Shown here: piece after piece, positions 18,761 through 27,256 of the stretch
Layout: every line of letters begins with the position of its first letter
Numbering within the stretch: the stretch's first letter is position 1
Assembly (NCBI RefSeq): GCF_012843905.1
Contig: NZ_JABAGC010000005.1
Location: 1-64,000, forward strand
Reading direction: 5' to 3'
Length of the DNA: 64,000 bases
Source: Clostridium sp. SM-530-WT-3G
Lineage (GTDB): Bacteria; Bacillota; Clostridia; Clostridiales; Clostridiaceae
Made by a program: the position numbers and the translations under genes
The notes under the pieces: generated by a model
Seen by the model: the letters and a program-made list of their open reading frames with translations, nothing else
Database searches by the model: none
What the model was told of the DNA's origin: nothing

Positions 18761-18789
18761 TTGAAAAAATGCTCTAAATAATGTATATT
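18761..18789 (+). promoter_or_regulatory. promoter candidate for the glycosyltransferase operon
   Basis: TTGAAA (18761-18766) and TATATT (18784-18789) with a 17-bp spacer, about 40 bases before the start codon. Confidence 0.5.
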
Positions 18790-18829
18790 AATTACTATAG
18801 TATACTGCGTGGAGGAAAATACTTGGAAT

Positions 18830-19909
18830 ATGAATATAGTGATTTTAACTGGAAAGTTTGGTAATGGCCATATGTCAGCTGCTGAGTCTGTATATGAAGA
18901 AATATTAGATTCAGAATCAAATTGCAATGTATATATAGTAGATATTATTGAATATATGTTTCCCACATTTAATAAATTTATTTATAAAATCTTTGATTTT
19001 ATTGTAGGAAAGCATTCATCAATATATAATTTTTTTAGTAAAGCATCAGAAAAGAAGCCGAGGATTCCTTTTAAGAAAATAGCTTTATATAAGATAGAAG
19101 AATTATTAAATCAGTATGATGTGGATTTTATAATAGCGACAATGCCAATATGCCCACAATATATATCTGAATACAAAAAAGTAACAGGATCTGATATACC
19201 ATTATGTACATATATAACGGATATATTCCCACATCCATATTGGTTAGCAGGTAATACAGATTTATATTTTGTTGGAGACCATAAGACTGAAGAAGAATTA
19301 GTTTCAAATGAAGTGAAACCTAAAAATATACTAGTATCAGGAATACCAGTAAAGCAAAAATTTAAAGAAACATATATAAAAAAAGATACAACAGAAGGTA
19401 CTAATGTGTTAATTATGGGTGGAGGGTTAGGAATAATTCCATCAATAAGTGGATTTATAGACAAGTTAAATAATGCTAAGAATATATCTATTACTGTAAT
19501 TGCTGGTAAAAATAAAAAACTAATTAACTATTTAAAAATTAATTATCCTCAAGTTAATGTTGTAGGTTATACGAATAAAGTAGATCAATATATGAAAAAG
19601 TCTGATTTATTGGTTACTAAGGCTGGAGGAGTAACAACATTTGAAGCGATAAGTACTCAGACACCATTGTATGTAATCAAGCCTTTTTTACAGCAAGAAG
19701 TAGGAAATGCAGAATATATTGAACATAATAATATAGGTAGAGTTGCATGGTCAGATGATATTGATATTGCTGAAGATATCTTGAATGTTATTAAAGATAA
19801 AAGACTTTTAAATTTAATGAAAAATAACATGGTAGATGTACAGCAAAAATTTAATAAAACATCTCCTATAAAAGCTTTTTATGAAAGGAATGATATAAAG
19901 TGCTGCTAA
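18830..19909 (+). CDS. MGDG synthase/UgtP-like processive glycosyltransferase
   Basis: A 359-residue GT28-type enzyme. The N-terminal half is an MGDG_synth domain (starts VILTGKFGNGHMSAAESVYE); the C-terminal half is the donor-binding domain with the glycine-rich GGGLG and a TKAGGVTTFEA stretch near residue 265. Relatives add one or more glucose or galactose units to diacylglycerol, making glycolipid anchors. The GTG at 18809 overlaps its own GGAGG (18811-18815), so the ATG at 18830 is preferred although the spacing is long. The last 10 bp overlap the next gene, so translation of the two is coupled. Confidence 0.88.
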   Translation: MNIVILTGKFGNGHMSAAESVYEEILDSESNCNVYIVDIIEYMFPTFNKFIYKIFDFIVGKHSSIYNFFSKASEKKPRIPFKKIALYKIEELLNQYDVDFIIATMPICPQYISEYKKVTGSDIPLCTYITDIFPHPYWLAGNTDLYFVGDHKTEEELVSNEVKPKNILVSGIPVKQKFKETYIKKDTTEGTNVLIMGGGLGIIPSISGFIDKLNNAKNISITVIAGKNKKLINYLKINYPQVNVVGYTNKVDQYMKKSDLLVTKAGGVTTFEAISTQTPLYVIKPFLQQEVGNAEYIEHNNIGRVAWSDDIDIAEDILNVIKDKRLLNLMKNNMVDVQQKFNKTSPIKAFYERNDIKCC

Positions 19910-20583
19910 AATTTGTAATCGTAATATGTCTTATATTTATTTTAATATATAGTGTTGGAGTGACTTTTTTATGCAGAATGTCAAATGCTATGAAAAAAAA
20001 TAAAACATCTGATATATATATCACATTTGATGATGGACCAGATCCAAACTATACAAATAAACTTTTAGACTTATTAAAAAAATATAATATAAAAGTTAGT
20101 TTTTTTGTTGTTGCTAAGTTTGCAGAGAAAAATCCAGATATTATATCTAGAATGAAAAACGAAGGACATTTAATAGGATTCCATTCATTAGAGCATAGAA
20201 ATTCTTTATGGCAGACTCCAAAGTATACTAAGTATGATTTTGAAGAAAGTATAAAGATATTAGATAAATTATCAGTAGATGTACATTATTTCAGACCACC
20301 TTGGGGATGTTTTAATATATGTACATTATCTCAAATAAAAAAGCATAATTTAGTACCAGTTTTATGGAATGTTATGGTTGGAGACTGGAGTGGTAGTACT
20401 ACATCTGAAATAATAGCTAATAAACTTATTAAGAGAACTAAACCTGGAGATATAATATGCCTTCATGATGGAAGAGGAAAGAATGAAGCGCCAAGTAGAA
20501 CTATACAAGCCTTAGAAAAAGTGATTCCATATTGGATTTCTAAGGGGTATACTTTTAAAACAATAGATAAATATAAAAAATAA
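19900..20583 (+). CDS. polysaccharide deacetylase (NodB domain)
   Basis: A 227-residue protein with an N-terminal membrane segment (residues 1-24) and a carbohydrate esterase 4 domain. Motifs are TFDDGPDPNYT (catalytic base and metal Asp), HSLEHRN (metal histidines) and FRPPWGC (substrate groove). It probably removes N-acetyl groups from peptidoglycan or another surface polymer. GTG 19900 overlaps the end of the glycosyltransferase gene, with gaaagga upstream. The pairing suggests joint work on one envelope polymer. Confidence 0.9.
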   Translation: MLLKFVIVICLIFILIYSVGVTFLCRMSNAMKKNKTSDIYITFDDGPDPNYTNKLLDLLKKYNIKVSFFVVAKFAEKNPDIISRMKNEGHLIGFHSLEHRNSLWQTPKYTKYDFEESIKILDKLSVDVHYFRPPWGCFNICTLSQIKKHNLVPVLWNVMVGDWSGSTTSEIIANKLIKRTKPGDIICLHDGRGKNEAPSRTIQALEKVIPYWISKGYTFKTIDKYKK

Positions 20584-20682
20584 AAAATTATTTGAAAATT
20601 TGATTCAAAGCACATTTTTATTTTTATCTTTTTTATATAATGAACCCATAGAGAAGAGATTAAACCATTTGGAGGGATTAAT

Positions 20683-21381
20683 ATGAAAAAGAGAATAAAT
20701 AAAAATTTAAGTTTAGGTGAATGTGTTATTATGTATCCACCTATAGTTGATAAATTTAATGAAATTGAATTAGATTATTGTTGTGGTGGAAAATCAAACT
20801 TAGAAGAAGCATTAAAAGAAAAGAACATTGATGTAGATAAATTCATTGAAGAAGTAAATGCTGAATTTGAAAAATTCCAATTTGATAATACTCAATATGT
20901 AAATTGGGAAGAAAAATCTTCAGAAGAGTTAATTGACCATATAGTAAATACTCATCATGCTAAAACTTATGAATTATTAAAAGAAATTGATCCATTATTA
21001 GTAAAAGTATTTAAGGTTCATTTCTATCATATGCCTGAAGGATTAATAAAGATTCATAAGCTTTTTGGAGCACTTAAGTGTGAATTAGAAGAACATTTAA
21101 TAAAAGAAGAAAGAATTCTATTCCCAAATATGATTAATTTTGATAACACAGATGATGCAGAAGAAAAGGGAAGAATAGAAGAAGAAATAAAAATGTTTAT
21201 AAGCGAACATGAAGCTGCTGGAGATATACTTAAAGAATTAGCAAAAATTACAGATGATTATACTGCTCCAGAATGGGCATGCGCAAGCTTTAAATTAATG
21301 TACTTAAAGATGCATGAACTTGAAAAAGATTTATTTGTTCATATACATAAAGAAAACAATATATTATTTAAGAGATATTAA
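20683..21381 (+). CDS. ric: iron-sulfur cluster repair protein RIC (ScdA/YtfE)
   Basis: A di-iron protein of 232 residues that restores iron-sulfur clusters damaged by nitric oxide or oxygen. The N-terminal ScdA_N domain has the conserved LDYCCGGKSNLEEAL (residues 30-45), and the hemerythrin-like domain (about 78-230) supplies histidines and glutamates such as HHAKTYELL, HEAAGDIL and HIHKENNILF. AGG GGGATTA-type ribosome binding site precedes it. The next gene, 35 bp on, is another hemerythrin protein. Confidence 0.92.
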   Translation: MKKRINKNLSLGECVIMYPPIVDKFNEIELDYCCGGKSNLEEALKEKNIDVDKFIEEVNAEFEKFQFDNTQYVNWEEKSSEELIDHIVNTHHAKTYELLKEIDPLLVKVFKVHFYHMPEGLIKIHKLFGALKCELEEHLIKEERILFPNMINFDNTDDAEEKGRIEEEIKMFISEHEAAGDILKELAKITDDYTAPEWACASFKLMYLKMHELEKDLFVHIHKENNILFKRY

Positions 21382-21416
21382 TAAAAAAATAAATTATTGG
21401 CATGGAGGTGAGTAAT

Positions 21417-22223
21417 ATGGAAAATAAGACAATTGTAATAGGTAATGGCGTAAATGGAGCTGTTGATAACCAAAGGATAAAAGAACTAACAGTTGTTTTA
21501 AGAGAGTTAAATGAAAAGGGAATAACGGATGAGTTAAGAGAAAAGGGATTAGACCTTGTTAAATCTATAAGTCCTTTAGAACTTTCAATTGCAGAACAAC
21601 AGTTAATAGAAGAAGGAACGGATCCTAGTGAATTAAGACATTTATGTGAAATTCATATGATGGTTTTAAAAGGCGAACTAGAAAAGTTACAAAGCAATAT
21701 ATCAAAGGGACATGTATTATATACCCTAATAGAAGAACACGAATTAATTTTAGGGTTTTTAAAGGAATTAGAAGAAGTAACAAATATAATATTAGCTTTA
21801 GATAATTATGATGAAAATAGAGAAGAGTTTGGAAGAGTAACTGAATTAATTACTAACATACTAGATGCAGAGCCACATCATAAAAGAGAAGAAGATGTTT
21901 TATTCCCAGAACTTGAAGTAAAAGGTGTTACAGGTCCAACTAGAATAATGAGACTTGAACATGATGATTTAAGAAAAAAGAAAAAAGAATTAAAGAAATT
22001 AAGTGAGTCTGTTTCTGATTTAGACTTTGAAGAGTATAAAAAAGAATTAAAAAGACTTTCGAATGCGATTTGCTTTGAATTAAAAGATCATATTTTCAAA
22101 GAAAACTATATATTATATCCTACAGCATTAGAAACTATTGAAAGTGAAGCTAAGTGGGATGATATGAAAAAAGAATGTGATAAGATGGGATATTGTAGTT
22201 TTACTCCTGAAGATTGCAGATAA
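21417..22223 (+). CDS. DUF438-hemerythrin protein
   Basis: A 268-residue protein with an N-terminal DUF438 domain (about residues 12-80) and a hemerythrin-like domain (about 95-250; LIEEHELILGFL, EPHHKREEDVLFPELE, LEHDDLRKKK, FKENYILYPTAL). The PAS domain found at the end of many DUF438 proteins is missing. A longer frame starts at 21402, but GGAGGTGA at 21404-21411 makes ATG 21417 the start. It lies next to ric and probably senses or stores oxygen or nitric oxide; its exact role is unknown. Confidence 0.88.
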   Translation: MENKTIVIGNGVNGAVDNQRIKELTVVLRELNEKGITDELREKGLDLVKSISPLELSIAEQQLIEEGTDPSELRHLCEIHMMVLKGELEKLQSNISKGHVLYTLIEEHELILGFLKELEEVTNIILALDNYDENREEFGRVTELITNILDAEPHHKREEDVLFPELEVKGVTGPTRIMRLEHDDLRKKKKELKKLSESVSDLDFEEYKKELKRLSNAICFELKDHIFKENYILYPTALETIESEAKWDDMKKECDKMGYCSFTPEDCR

Positions 22224-22249
22224 TAAAAATAATTTATATAGTTAATAGT

Positions 22250-22306
22250 AAGAGGGTTATCAGAGTAACTAATTTACACTTAGTTATTCTGACAGCCCTC
22301 TTGTTT
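22250..22306. terminator. terminator after the hemerythrin operon
   Basis: aagagggttatcagagtaact pairs with agttattctgacagccctctt over about 20 bp; ttgttt follows. It also sits directly after the stop of the minus-strand remnant at 22305-22394. Confidence 0.8.
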
Positions 22307-22394
22307 AATTTAATAATATATAAAAGTATTCTCCATGACCACCGTATTGATTTTGAATTATACCGTCTATAATTCCTGTACTTGTAACTAACAT
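22305..22394 (-). pseudogene. 29-codon remnant of a YbhB/PEBP-like gene
   Basis: The frame encodes 29 residues behind a perfect ribosome binding site (AGGAGGTAA, 8 bases upstream). It begins MLVTSTGIIDGIIQNQYGGH, matching, from memory, the N-terminus of YbhB/YbcL phosphatidylethanolamine-binding proteins of Firmicutes (pattern T-S-x-I-x-D-G-x-I-x-x-x-Y-G). It then ends with YFYILLN and a stop at the edge of a terminator. The rest of the family domain, about 140 residues, is absent. A truncated gene is the best reading; a functional short peptide cannot be excluded. Confidence 0.6.
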
Positions 22395-22549
22395 AATATA
22401 TTACCTCCTTTTGTTTTCAATAGAAATCATAATAATGAAGATTAACCTTTTCTTCTAATTTAGATAATAATATTACGCTTAAACATGATCTCCATAAAAT
22501 TATAGGTTCCCATTTATCTTAATAATATCATTTATTAGTTCTAAAGAAC

Positions 22550-22783
22550 ATGTATAATTTTGATTTATTTCCAAAATTATTAGTTTCAAAACATGAAATT
22601 ACTCGATTTTTGGATGAAAAAAGTGATAATAGCATCTTATTTTATATAGATAATGGAGTTACCGGAATTGAAGTAAGTGAAAAATGCTTGAGAAAGAATA
22701 TAAAGAAGATATCTAATTTTACAACAGTTAAATATGTAACATTTTTATGTGTTATAGAGTATTATGAAATATACTCATTATGA
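22550..22783 (+). CDS. hypothetical 77-residue protein upstream of cotJA
   Basis: A 77-residue frame, rich in Ile, Phe, Lys and Tyr, ending 13 bp before the cotJA start. I recognise no domain. The ribosome binding site is poor (taaagaac), which lowers confidence, but the close spacing to cotJA and the lack of another gene in the region allow it to be the first gene of the cotJ transcript. A spurious frame is also possible. Confidence 0.35.
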   Translation: MYNFDLFPKLLVSKHEITRFLDEKSDNSILFYIDNGVTGIEVSEKCLRKNIKKISNFTTVKYVTFLCVIEYYEIYSL

Positions 22784-22796
22784 AAGGATGATATAT

Positions 22797-22940
22797 ATGT
22801 CTAAATGTGAGAAATTAGAATATGCTCGTGCATATATAGTTCTTCAAAAATATGAAAATCTTTACTCAATAAGTGAAGCGTTGTGTAGAGGCACATTATT
22901 TGCAGATTTATATAGACCTTATAAAAAGAATAAATGCTAA
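22797..22940 (+). CDS. cotJA: spore coat protein CotJA, short form
   Basis: A 47-residue protein with AAAGGATGATAT ahead of the ATG. It begins MSKCEKLEYARAYIVLQK and has SISEALCRGTLFADLYRPYK near residues 24-43. The segment EAL-x-x-GTLF-x-DLY-x-PY is the signature of CotJA, which is part of the inner spore coat. Bacillus CotJA is longer at the N-terminus. The gene is 27 bp upstream of cotJB. The gene is too short for many ORF callers. Confidence 0.85.
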   Translation: MSKCEKLEYARAYIVLQKYENLYSISEALCRGTLFADLYRPYKKNKC

Positions 22941-22967
22941 TTTAGAAGATAAACGAAGGAGATAACT

Positions 22968-23219
22968 ATGGATGTACAAAAATTAACTTATGAAATACAA
23001 AAATTACAGTTTGCAGCTGTAGAATTAAATCTTTATCTTGATAATTTCCCAAATAATAAAAAAGCTAAAGAAGATTATCAGCAAGTTTCTAAGAAATTGA
23101 ATGAATTAATTAAAGAATATGAAATATGCTATGGTCCATTAAAAAATTTAGGTGCTACATATATTCAGAATCCAGAGAAATGGGTAAATCAGCCTTGGCC
23201 TTGGGAATTATGTGATTAA
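22968..23219 (+). CDS. cotJB: spore coat protein CotJB
   Basis: An 83-residue small coat protein. It begins MDVQKLTYEIQKLQFAAVEL, has the conserved LDNFPNN segment, and ends with WVNQPWPWELCD, the Pro-Trp-Pro-Trp-Glu ending of the CotJB family. AAGGAG precedes the start. It forms an operon with cotJA and cotJC, 14 bp apart from the latter. In Bacillus the operon is under sigma-E control; I did not find a clear sigma-E promoter here. Confidence 0.93.
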   Translation: MDVQKLTYEIQKLQFAAVELNLYLDNFPNNKKAKEDYQQVSKKLNELIKEYEICYGPLKNLGATYIQNPEKWVNQPWPWELCD

Positions 23220-23233
23220 GGGGGATTTTATTA

Positions 23234-23812
23234 ATGTGGTATTATGTTAAAAAATTAGAGTATCCAATAAATTTAAAATGTAATGATCTTAGAATGGCTA
23301 AATTTTTAATGTCTCAATATGGAGGACCAGATGGTGAATTAAGTGCAGCTCTTAGATATTTAAATCAGAGATTTACTATGCCAACAGGTAAATCAAAAGG
23401 ATTATTAACTGATATTGGTACAGAAGAGATGGCTCATGTAGAAATGATTGCTACTATGATTTATCAGCTAATGGATAATGCTTCTGTAGAAGATATAAAG
23501 AAAGCTGGTCTTGCAGGGCACTATACTGATCATGGAAAAGGATTATATTATTCAGATGCACAGGGAAATCCATGGACAGCAACTTATATACAGAATAAAG
23601 ATGATGTAATAGCTGATTTGCATGAAGATATGGCTGCTGAACAGAAAGCAAGAGCAACTTATGAATGGCTTATTAATTTGACAGATGATCAAGACATAAA
23701 AGAAATATTACGTTTCTTAAGACAAAGAGAAGTAGTTCACTATCAAAGATTTGGTGAAGCACTTATGAATGTACAAGATCATTATGATAAAAGAAAGCAT
23801 AAGGACTATTAA
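23234..23812 (+). CDS. cotJC: CotJC, manganese catalase-like spore coat protein
   Basis: A 192-residue protein of the manganese catalase family found in the spore coat. It begins MWYYVKKLEYPINLKCNDLR and carries the metal-site glutamates and histidines in GTEEMAHVEMIATM (about residues 63-76), LHEDMAAEQKARATYEWL and LRQREVVHYQRFGEAL. Catalase activity has been shown for some family members, so a role in protecting spores from peroxide is likely. It ends the cotJABC operon, followed by a strong terminator. Confidence 0.94.
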   Translation: MWYYVKKLEYPINLKCNDLRMAKFLMSQYGGPDGELSAALRYLNQRFTMPTGKSKGLLTDIGTEEMAHVEMIATMIYQLMDNASVEDIKKAGLAGHYTDHGKGLYYSDAQGNPWTATYIQNKDDVIADLHEDMAAEQKARATYEWLINLTDDQDIKEILRFLRQREVVHYQRFGEALMNVQDHYDKRKHKDY

Positions 23813-23840
23813 TAATAAAAATTATTTTTATAATATAGAA

Positions 23841-23876
23841 AAGAAGGCCTAATTTTAGTGTTAGACCTTCTTTTTT
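23841..23876. terminator. bidirectional terminator between cotJC and a convergent small gene
   Basis: aagaaggcctaa pairs with ttagaccttctt around a short loop and is followed by six T; the minus-strand gene ends 2 bases away and uses it from the other side. Confidence 0.85.
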
Positions 23877-23877
23877 A

Positions 23878-24051
23878 CTAGTCTTGATAACTAGATAATT
23901 GTTGACATGCACTATTAATTGAGTCTATAGCAGATTGAATTTTTGCTTTATTATCAGCTTTTTCAGCAGAAGATAAAGCTTGTTGTAATGAACTTGTTGT
24001 ATTTTTTAGTGTAGACATTGATGAATCTACGTAATCTTTTGCTTTTGCCAT
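23878..24051 (-). CDS. 57-residue helical protein of unknown function
   Basis: A small, Ser/Ala/Lys-rich protein that starts MAKAKDYVDSSMSTL and is predicted to be mostly helical, with repeated S-L/A-x-x-A patterns. AAGGAG touches the ATG at 24058-24060 but stands 9 bases before the ATG at 24051, so the latter is the start. Size and heptad pattern recall small spore-associated proteins such as DUF1657, but I cannot assign it. It is convergent with cotJC and expressed separately. Confidence 0.65.
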   Translation of the reverse strand: MAKAKDYVDSSMSTLKNTTSSLQQALSSAEKADNKAKIQSAIDSINSACQQLSSYQD

Positions 24052-24391
24052 GTAAAACATCTCCTTAAATTGTTGTCATAAATAGTATGCTTATGAATTA
24101 ATAATATATTCCATGTTAAAAAATGAAGACTTTCATATATTAGGATGTATAGTTATTTATTTCGATAAGTTATACTCCAAAATTTATTTTTGTATAGTGG
24201 AACTTATTAAACAAAAGAATGTGAGTCTAGTTTCATTAAATATTAAAATATTTATATTAATATGGCTATAATTTAGATTATTCTATCCACTAGATTTGAC
24301 TTAAAATAAAAAACTTTTTAAAATATATGTAATTATAAAAATTGTAAAAAGTTGAAATTTAATATGAGGAAAAGGATAAGGTGAATAGAAT
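24052..24391. other. 340-bp gap between divergent genes
   Basis: Holds the upstream regions of the 57-residue protein gene (minus) and the cyclophilin gene (plus). It is AT-rich, without a coding frame or clear hairpin. No promoter with both good boxes was found by eye. Confidence 0.4.
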
Positions 24392-25054
24392 ATGAAAAGG
24401 TTTTTGAAATTAATATTATCAGTTGTATGTATTTTTCCTATGATTCTTATGGGCTGTGGTAATTCTTCTACAAGTACAAAAACAGAAAATACAACAACTA
24501 ATGAAGTAACGAAAAGCTCTGATGAAGAGAATAAAAATCTTCCAATAGCAACAATTGAAGTTGAGGATTTTGGAACTATTGAAGCAGAATTATATCCAGA
24601 AATTGCACCAAATACTGTGAATAATTTTATTTCATTAGCTAATAAAGGGTTTTATGATAATCTTACATTTCATAGAGTTATAAAGAATTTTATGATACAA
24701 GGTGGAGATCCTAATGGAAATGGTATGGGAGGTCCAGGATATGCTATAGAAGGTGAGTTTACATCTAATGGATTTGCAAATTCTTTAAAACACACTGAAG
24801 GAGTTCTTTCTATGGCAAGAACTAGTAATCCTAATAGTGCAGGAAGTCAATTTTTTATAATGACAGGATCAGCACCTAATCTAGATGGGGAGTATGCAGC
24901 ATTTGGTAAAGTTATATCTGGAATGGATGTTGTTGAAAAAATATCAGAAGTAAAGACTGATTCTCATGATAAGCCAGAAAAAAATGTAGTTATTAAGTCA
25001 ATTAAGGTTAATACTAAAGGTGTAGACTATCCAGAACCTAATACTGTAAAATAA
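24392..25054 (+). CDS. cyclophilin-type peptidyl-prolyl isomerase lipoprotein
   Basis: A 220-residue exported isomerase. The signal peptide ends with the lipobox LMGC (C22), then a Ser/Thr/Asn-rich linker, then a cyclophilin domain from about residue 53. The active-site pattern FHRVIKNFMIQGGDP and the GSQFFI motif are present, and HTEGVLSMAR follows family order. It probably helps folding of secreted proteins outside the membrane. Prolyl isomerase lipoproteins of this layout are common in clostridia. AGGAAAAGG precedes the start. Confidence 0.92.
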   Translation: MKRFLKLILSVVCIFPMILMGCGNSSTSTKTENTTTNEVTKSSDEENKNLPIATIEVEDFGTIEAELYPEIAPNTVNNFISLANKGFYDNLTFHRVIKNFMIQGGDPNGNGMGGPGYAIEGEFTSNGFANSLKHTEGVLSMARTSNPNSAGSQFFIMTGSAPNLDGEYAAFGKVISGMDVVEKISEVKTDSHDKPEKNVVIKSIKVNTKGVDYPEPNTVK

Positions 25055-25156
25055 TATTTCTATATAACTTATAACTGAGTTAATATGAAAAATAGATTAA
25101 AATCAATTATGTTGAATTATCAATTAAAAAATAGAAAATAAGGTTTTTAAGTAAAT

Positions 25157-25192
25157 AAAAAGAATTGAGTTTTTGCTCAATTCTTTTTTTAT
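25157..25192 (+). terminator. terminator after the cyclophilin gene
   Basis: aaaaagaattgag pairs with ctcaattcttttttt; the T run is part of the 3' arm. It lies about 100 bases after the stop. Confidence 0.85.
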
Positions 25193-25249
25193 TTATGAAT
25201 AATATAACATAATAATTAATATAAGTAGTTATAAGATAAATTTTTAAAT

Positions 25250-25280
25250 TTAGATAACTGAAAAAAATAGTCATACTGTA
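25250..25280 (+). promoter_or_regulatory. possible sigma-E promoter of prkA-yhbH-spoVR
   Basis: TCATACTGT at 25271-25279 resembles the sigma-E -10 (CATACA-T), and AGATAAC about 13 bases upstream is a weak -35. Transcription of this operon by sigma-E is known in Bacillus. The match is imperfect. Confidence 0.35.
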
Positions 25281-25321
25281 ACCTTTTAGATGAATATATT
25301 GTAATTAGGAGGGGAGTGTTT

Positions 25322-27250
25322 ATGAGTATGAACTTTAAGGAATTTATAGAAACAGATAGAGAAAGATCCAATAAAGAAAAATTTGAAGGAACTTTTCTTG
25401 AATATCTTGATATCGTTAAGGAACACCCTGAAATTGTTAAATTAGCACATAAAAGAATTTATGACATGATTATAAGTAAAGGCGTTGAAGAATTAAAGGG
25501 TGAAGAAAATCCACGTATTAGAAAGATATATGGAAATGATGTAATAAGAAAATATGGTTTCTTTAAAAATGAATTTTATGGAATTGATAAGGTTATTATG
25601 AAACTTGCTAATTATTTTAAATCAGCAGCCATGAAGGGTGAAGAAGCTAGACAAGTTTTGTATTTGGTAGGGCCTGTTGGTGCAGGTAAATCTTCTATAG
25701 TAGAAAGTTTAAAATCAGCAATAGAAGATTGTGAACCTGTATTTGCATTAAAAGGATGTCCAATGCATGAAGAACCTCTTCATTTGATTCCAAAGCATTT
25801 GAGACCAAAATTTGAAGAAATGCTTGGAGTTCAAATAGAAGGAGATTTATGTCCAGTATGTAGATATAAATTAATGCATGAACTAAATGGTATGTATGAA
25901 GATTTTCCAGTAGAGAGGACAGGATTTTCTATAAGATCAAGAAAGGGTGTAGGTGTTGTACCACCAGTTGACCCTAATAATCAGGATACTTCAATACTTA
26001 CAGGTTCAATTGATATTTCAAAAATGGATTTATATTCAGAAGATGACCCAAGAATATTCTCTTTAAATGGTGCTTTTAATGTTGGTAATAGAGGACTTGT
26101 TGAATTTATTGAAGTATTTAAAAATGATGTTGAGTATCTTCATACAATTATTACTGCTACTCAGGAAAAATCAGTACCATCACCAGGTAAAGGTTCAATG
26201 ATATATTTTGATGGTGTTATTGTTGCCCATTCAAATGAAGCTGAATGGAATAAATTCAAGTCTGATCATACAAATGAAGCTATATTAGATAGAATTGTTA
26301 AAATAGAAGTTCCTTACTGCTTAGAACTAGATGAGGAAGTTAAGATTTATCAAAAGATTCTTAGAAAGAGCAATTTCAAAGCTCACATAGCACCTCATAC
26401 TATTGAAGTTGCCGCTATGTTTGCAATTCTTTCAAGGTTAGTTCCATCTGCAAAAGTTGATGCTATGACTAAGCTTAAGATTTATAACGGCGAAGAAATA
26501 GTTGAAAAAGGAACTACTAAGAAGATAGATATAACTGAACTTAGAGAAGAAGCAGGTCAATATGAAGGTATGAAAGGTATAAGTACTAGATTTATTATAA
26601 AAGCTATTGATAATGCACTTTCAGAATCAGAATATGATTGTATAAACCCATTGAGTATAATGGAAAGCATGATAAAGTCAGTTAAAGAATTAGATATTGC
26701 TTCAGATGAAAAGAAAAAATATCTCGGATTTATTCAAGATAATGTTAGAAAAGAATATAATAAGATTCTTGAAAGAGAAATTACAAAAGCATTTATTCAT
26801 TCGTTTAGAGAACAGGCTGAAAGTCTTTTCAATAATTATATAGATAATGCAGAAGCTTATGTTAATAAGAGCAAGATAAAAGATGCATCTACAGGTGAAG
26901 AACTTAACCCAGATGAAGACTTTATGAGAAGTATAGAAGAGCAGATTGGTGTTTATGCAGCTTCGGCTAAGGGATTTAGATCAGATGTAACTTCTTATAT
27001 GTTCTACATTATAAGAAAGGGTGGAAAACTTGATTATACATCATATGAACCATTGAAAGAAGCAATAGAAAAGAAACTTACTGCTTCAGTTAAAGATTTA
27101 TCTAGAATTATAACTAAATCCAAAGTAAGGGATAAAGAACAGGCTGAGAAGTATAATTCTATGGTTGAAGAAATGAAGAAAAACGGCTATTGCCTTCACT
27201 GCTGTGATGTAATATTAAAATATGCTGCTAATAACCTATGGAGAGATTAA
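25322..27250 (+). CDS. prkA: PrkA serine protein kinase/AAA+ protein
   Basis: A 642-residue protein of the PrkA family. The N-terminal AAA+ part has the P-loop VGPVGAGKSSIVESL near residues 117-131, and the C-terminal part is the PrkA domain. A zinc-like CxxC pair lies in CPVCRYKL. In Bacillus it acts in sporulation through sigma-K-dependent genes and recent work assigns it AAA+ protease activity rather than kinase activity. The GTG at 25316 is in frame, but AGGAGGGGAG at 25307-25316 fits ATG 25322. It heads the prkA-yhbH-spoVR operon. Confidence 0.95.
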   Translation: MSMNFKEFIETDRERSNKEKFEGTFLEYLDIVKEHPEIVKLAHKRIYDMIISKGVEELKGEENPRIRKIYGNDVIRKYGFFKNEFYGIDKVIMKLANYFKSAAMKGEEARQVLYLVGPVGAGKSSIVESLKSAIEDCEPVFALKGCPMHEEPLHLIPKHLRPKFEEMLGVQIEGDLCPVCRYKLMHELNGMYEDFPVERTGFSIRSRKGVGVVPPVDPNNQDTSILTGSIDISKMDLYSEDDPRIFSLNGAFNVGNRGLVEFIEVFKNDVEYLHTIITATQEKSVPSPGKGSMIYFDGVIVAHSNEAEWNKFKSDHTNEAILDRIVKIEVPYCLELDEEVKIYQKILRKSNFKAHIAPHTIEVAAMFAILSRLVPSAKVDAMTKLKIYNGEEIVEKGTTKKIDITELREEAGQYEGMKGISTRFIIKAIDNALSESEYDCINPLSIMESMIKSVKELDIASDEKKKYLGFIQDNVRKEYNKILEREITKAFIHSFREQAESLFNNYIDNAEAYVNKSKIKDASTGEELNPDEDFMRSIEEQIGVYAASAKGFRSDVTSYMFYIIRKGGKLDYTSYEPLKEAIEKKLTASVKDLSRIITKSKVRDKEQAEKYNSMVEEMKKNGYCLHCCDVILKYAANNLWRD

Positions 27251-27256
27251 AGAGCC

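Noticed and set aside
20600-22900. sigma-54 promoters (TGGC-N8-TGC type), looked for because rpoN is present
   Set aside because: No -24/-12 match was seen here or elsewhere in the window by eye.
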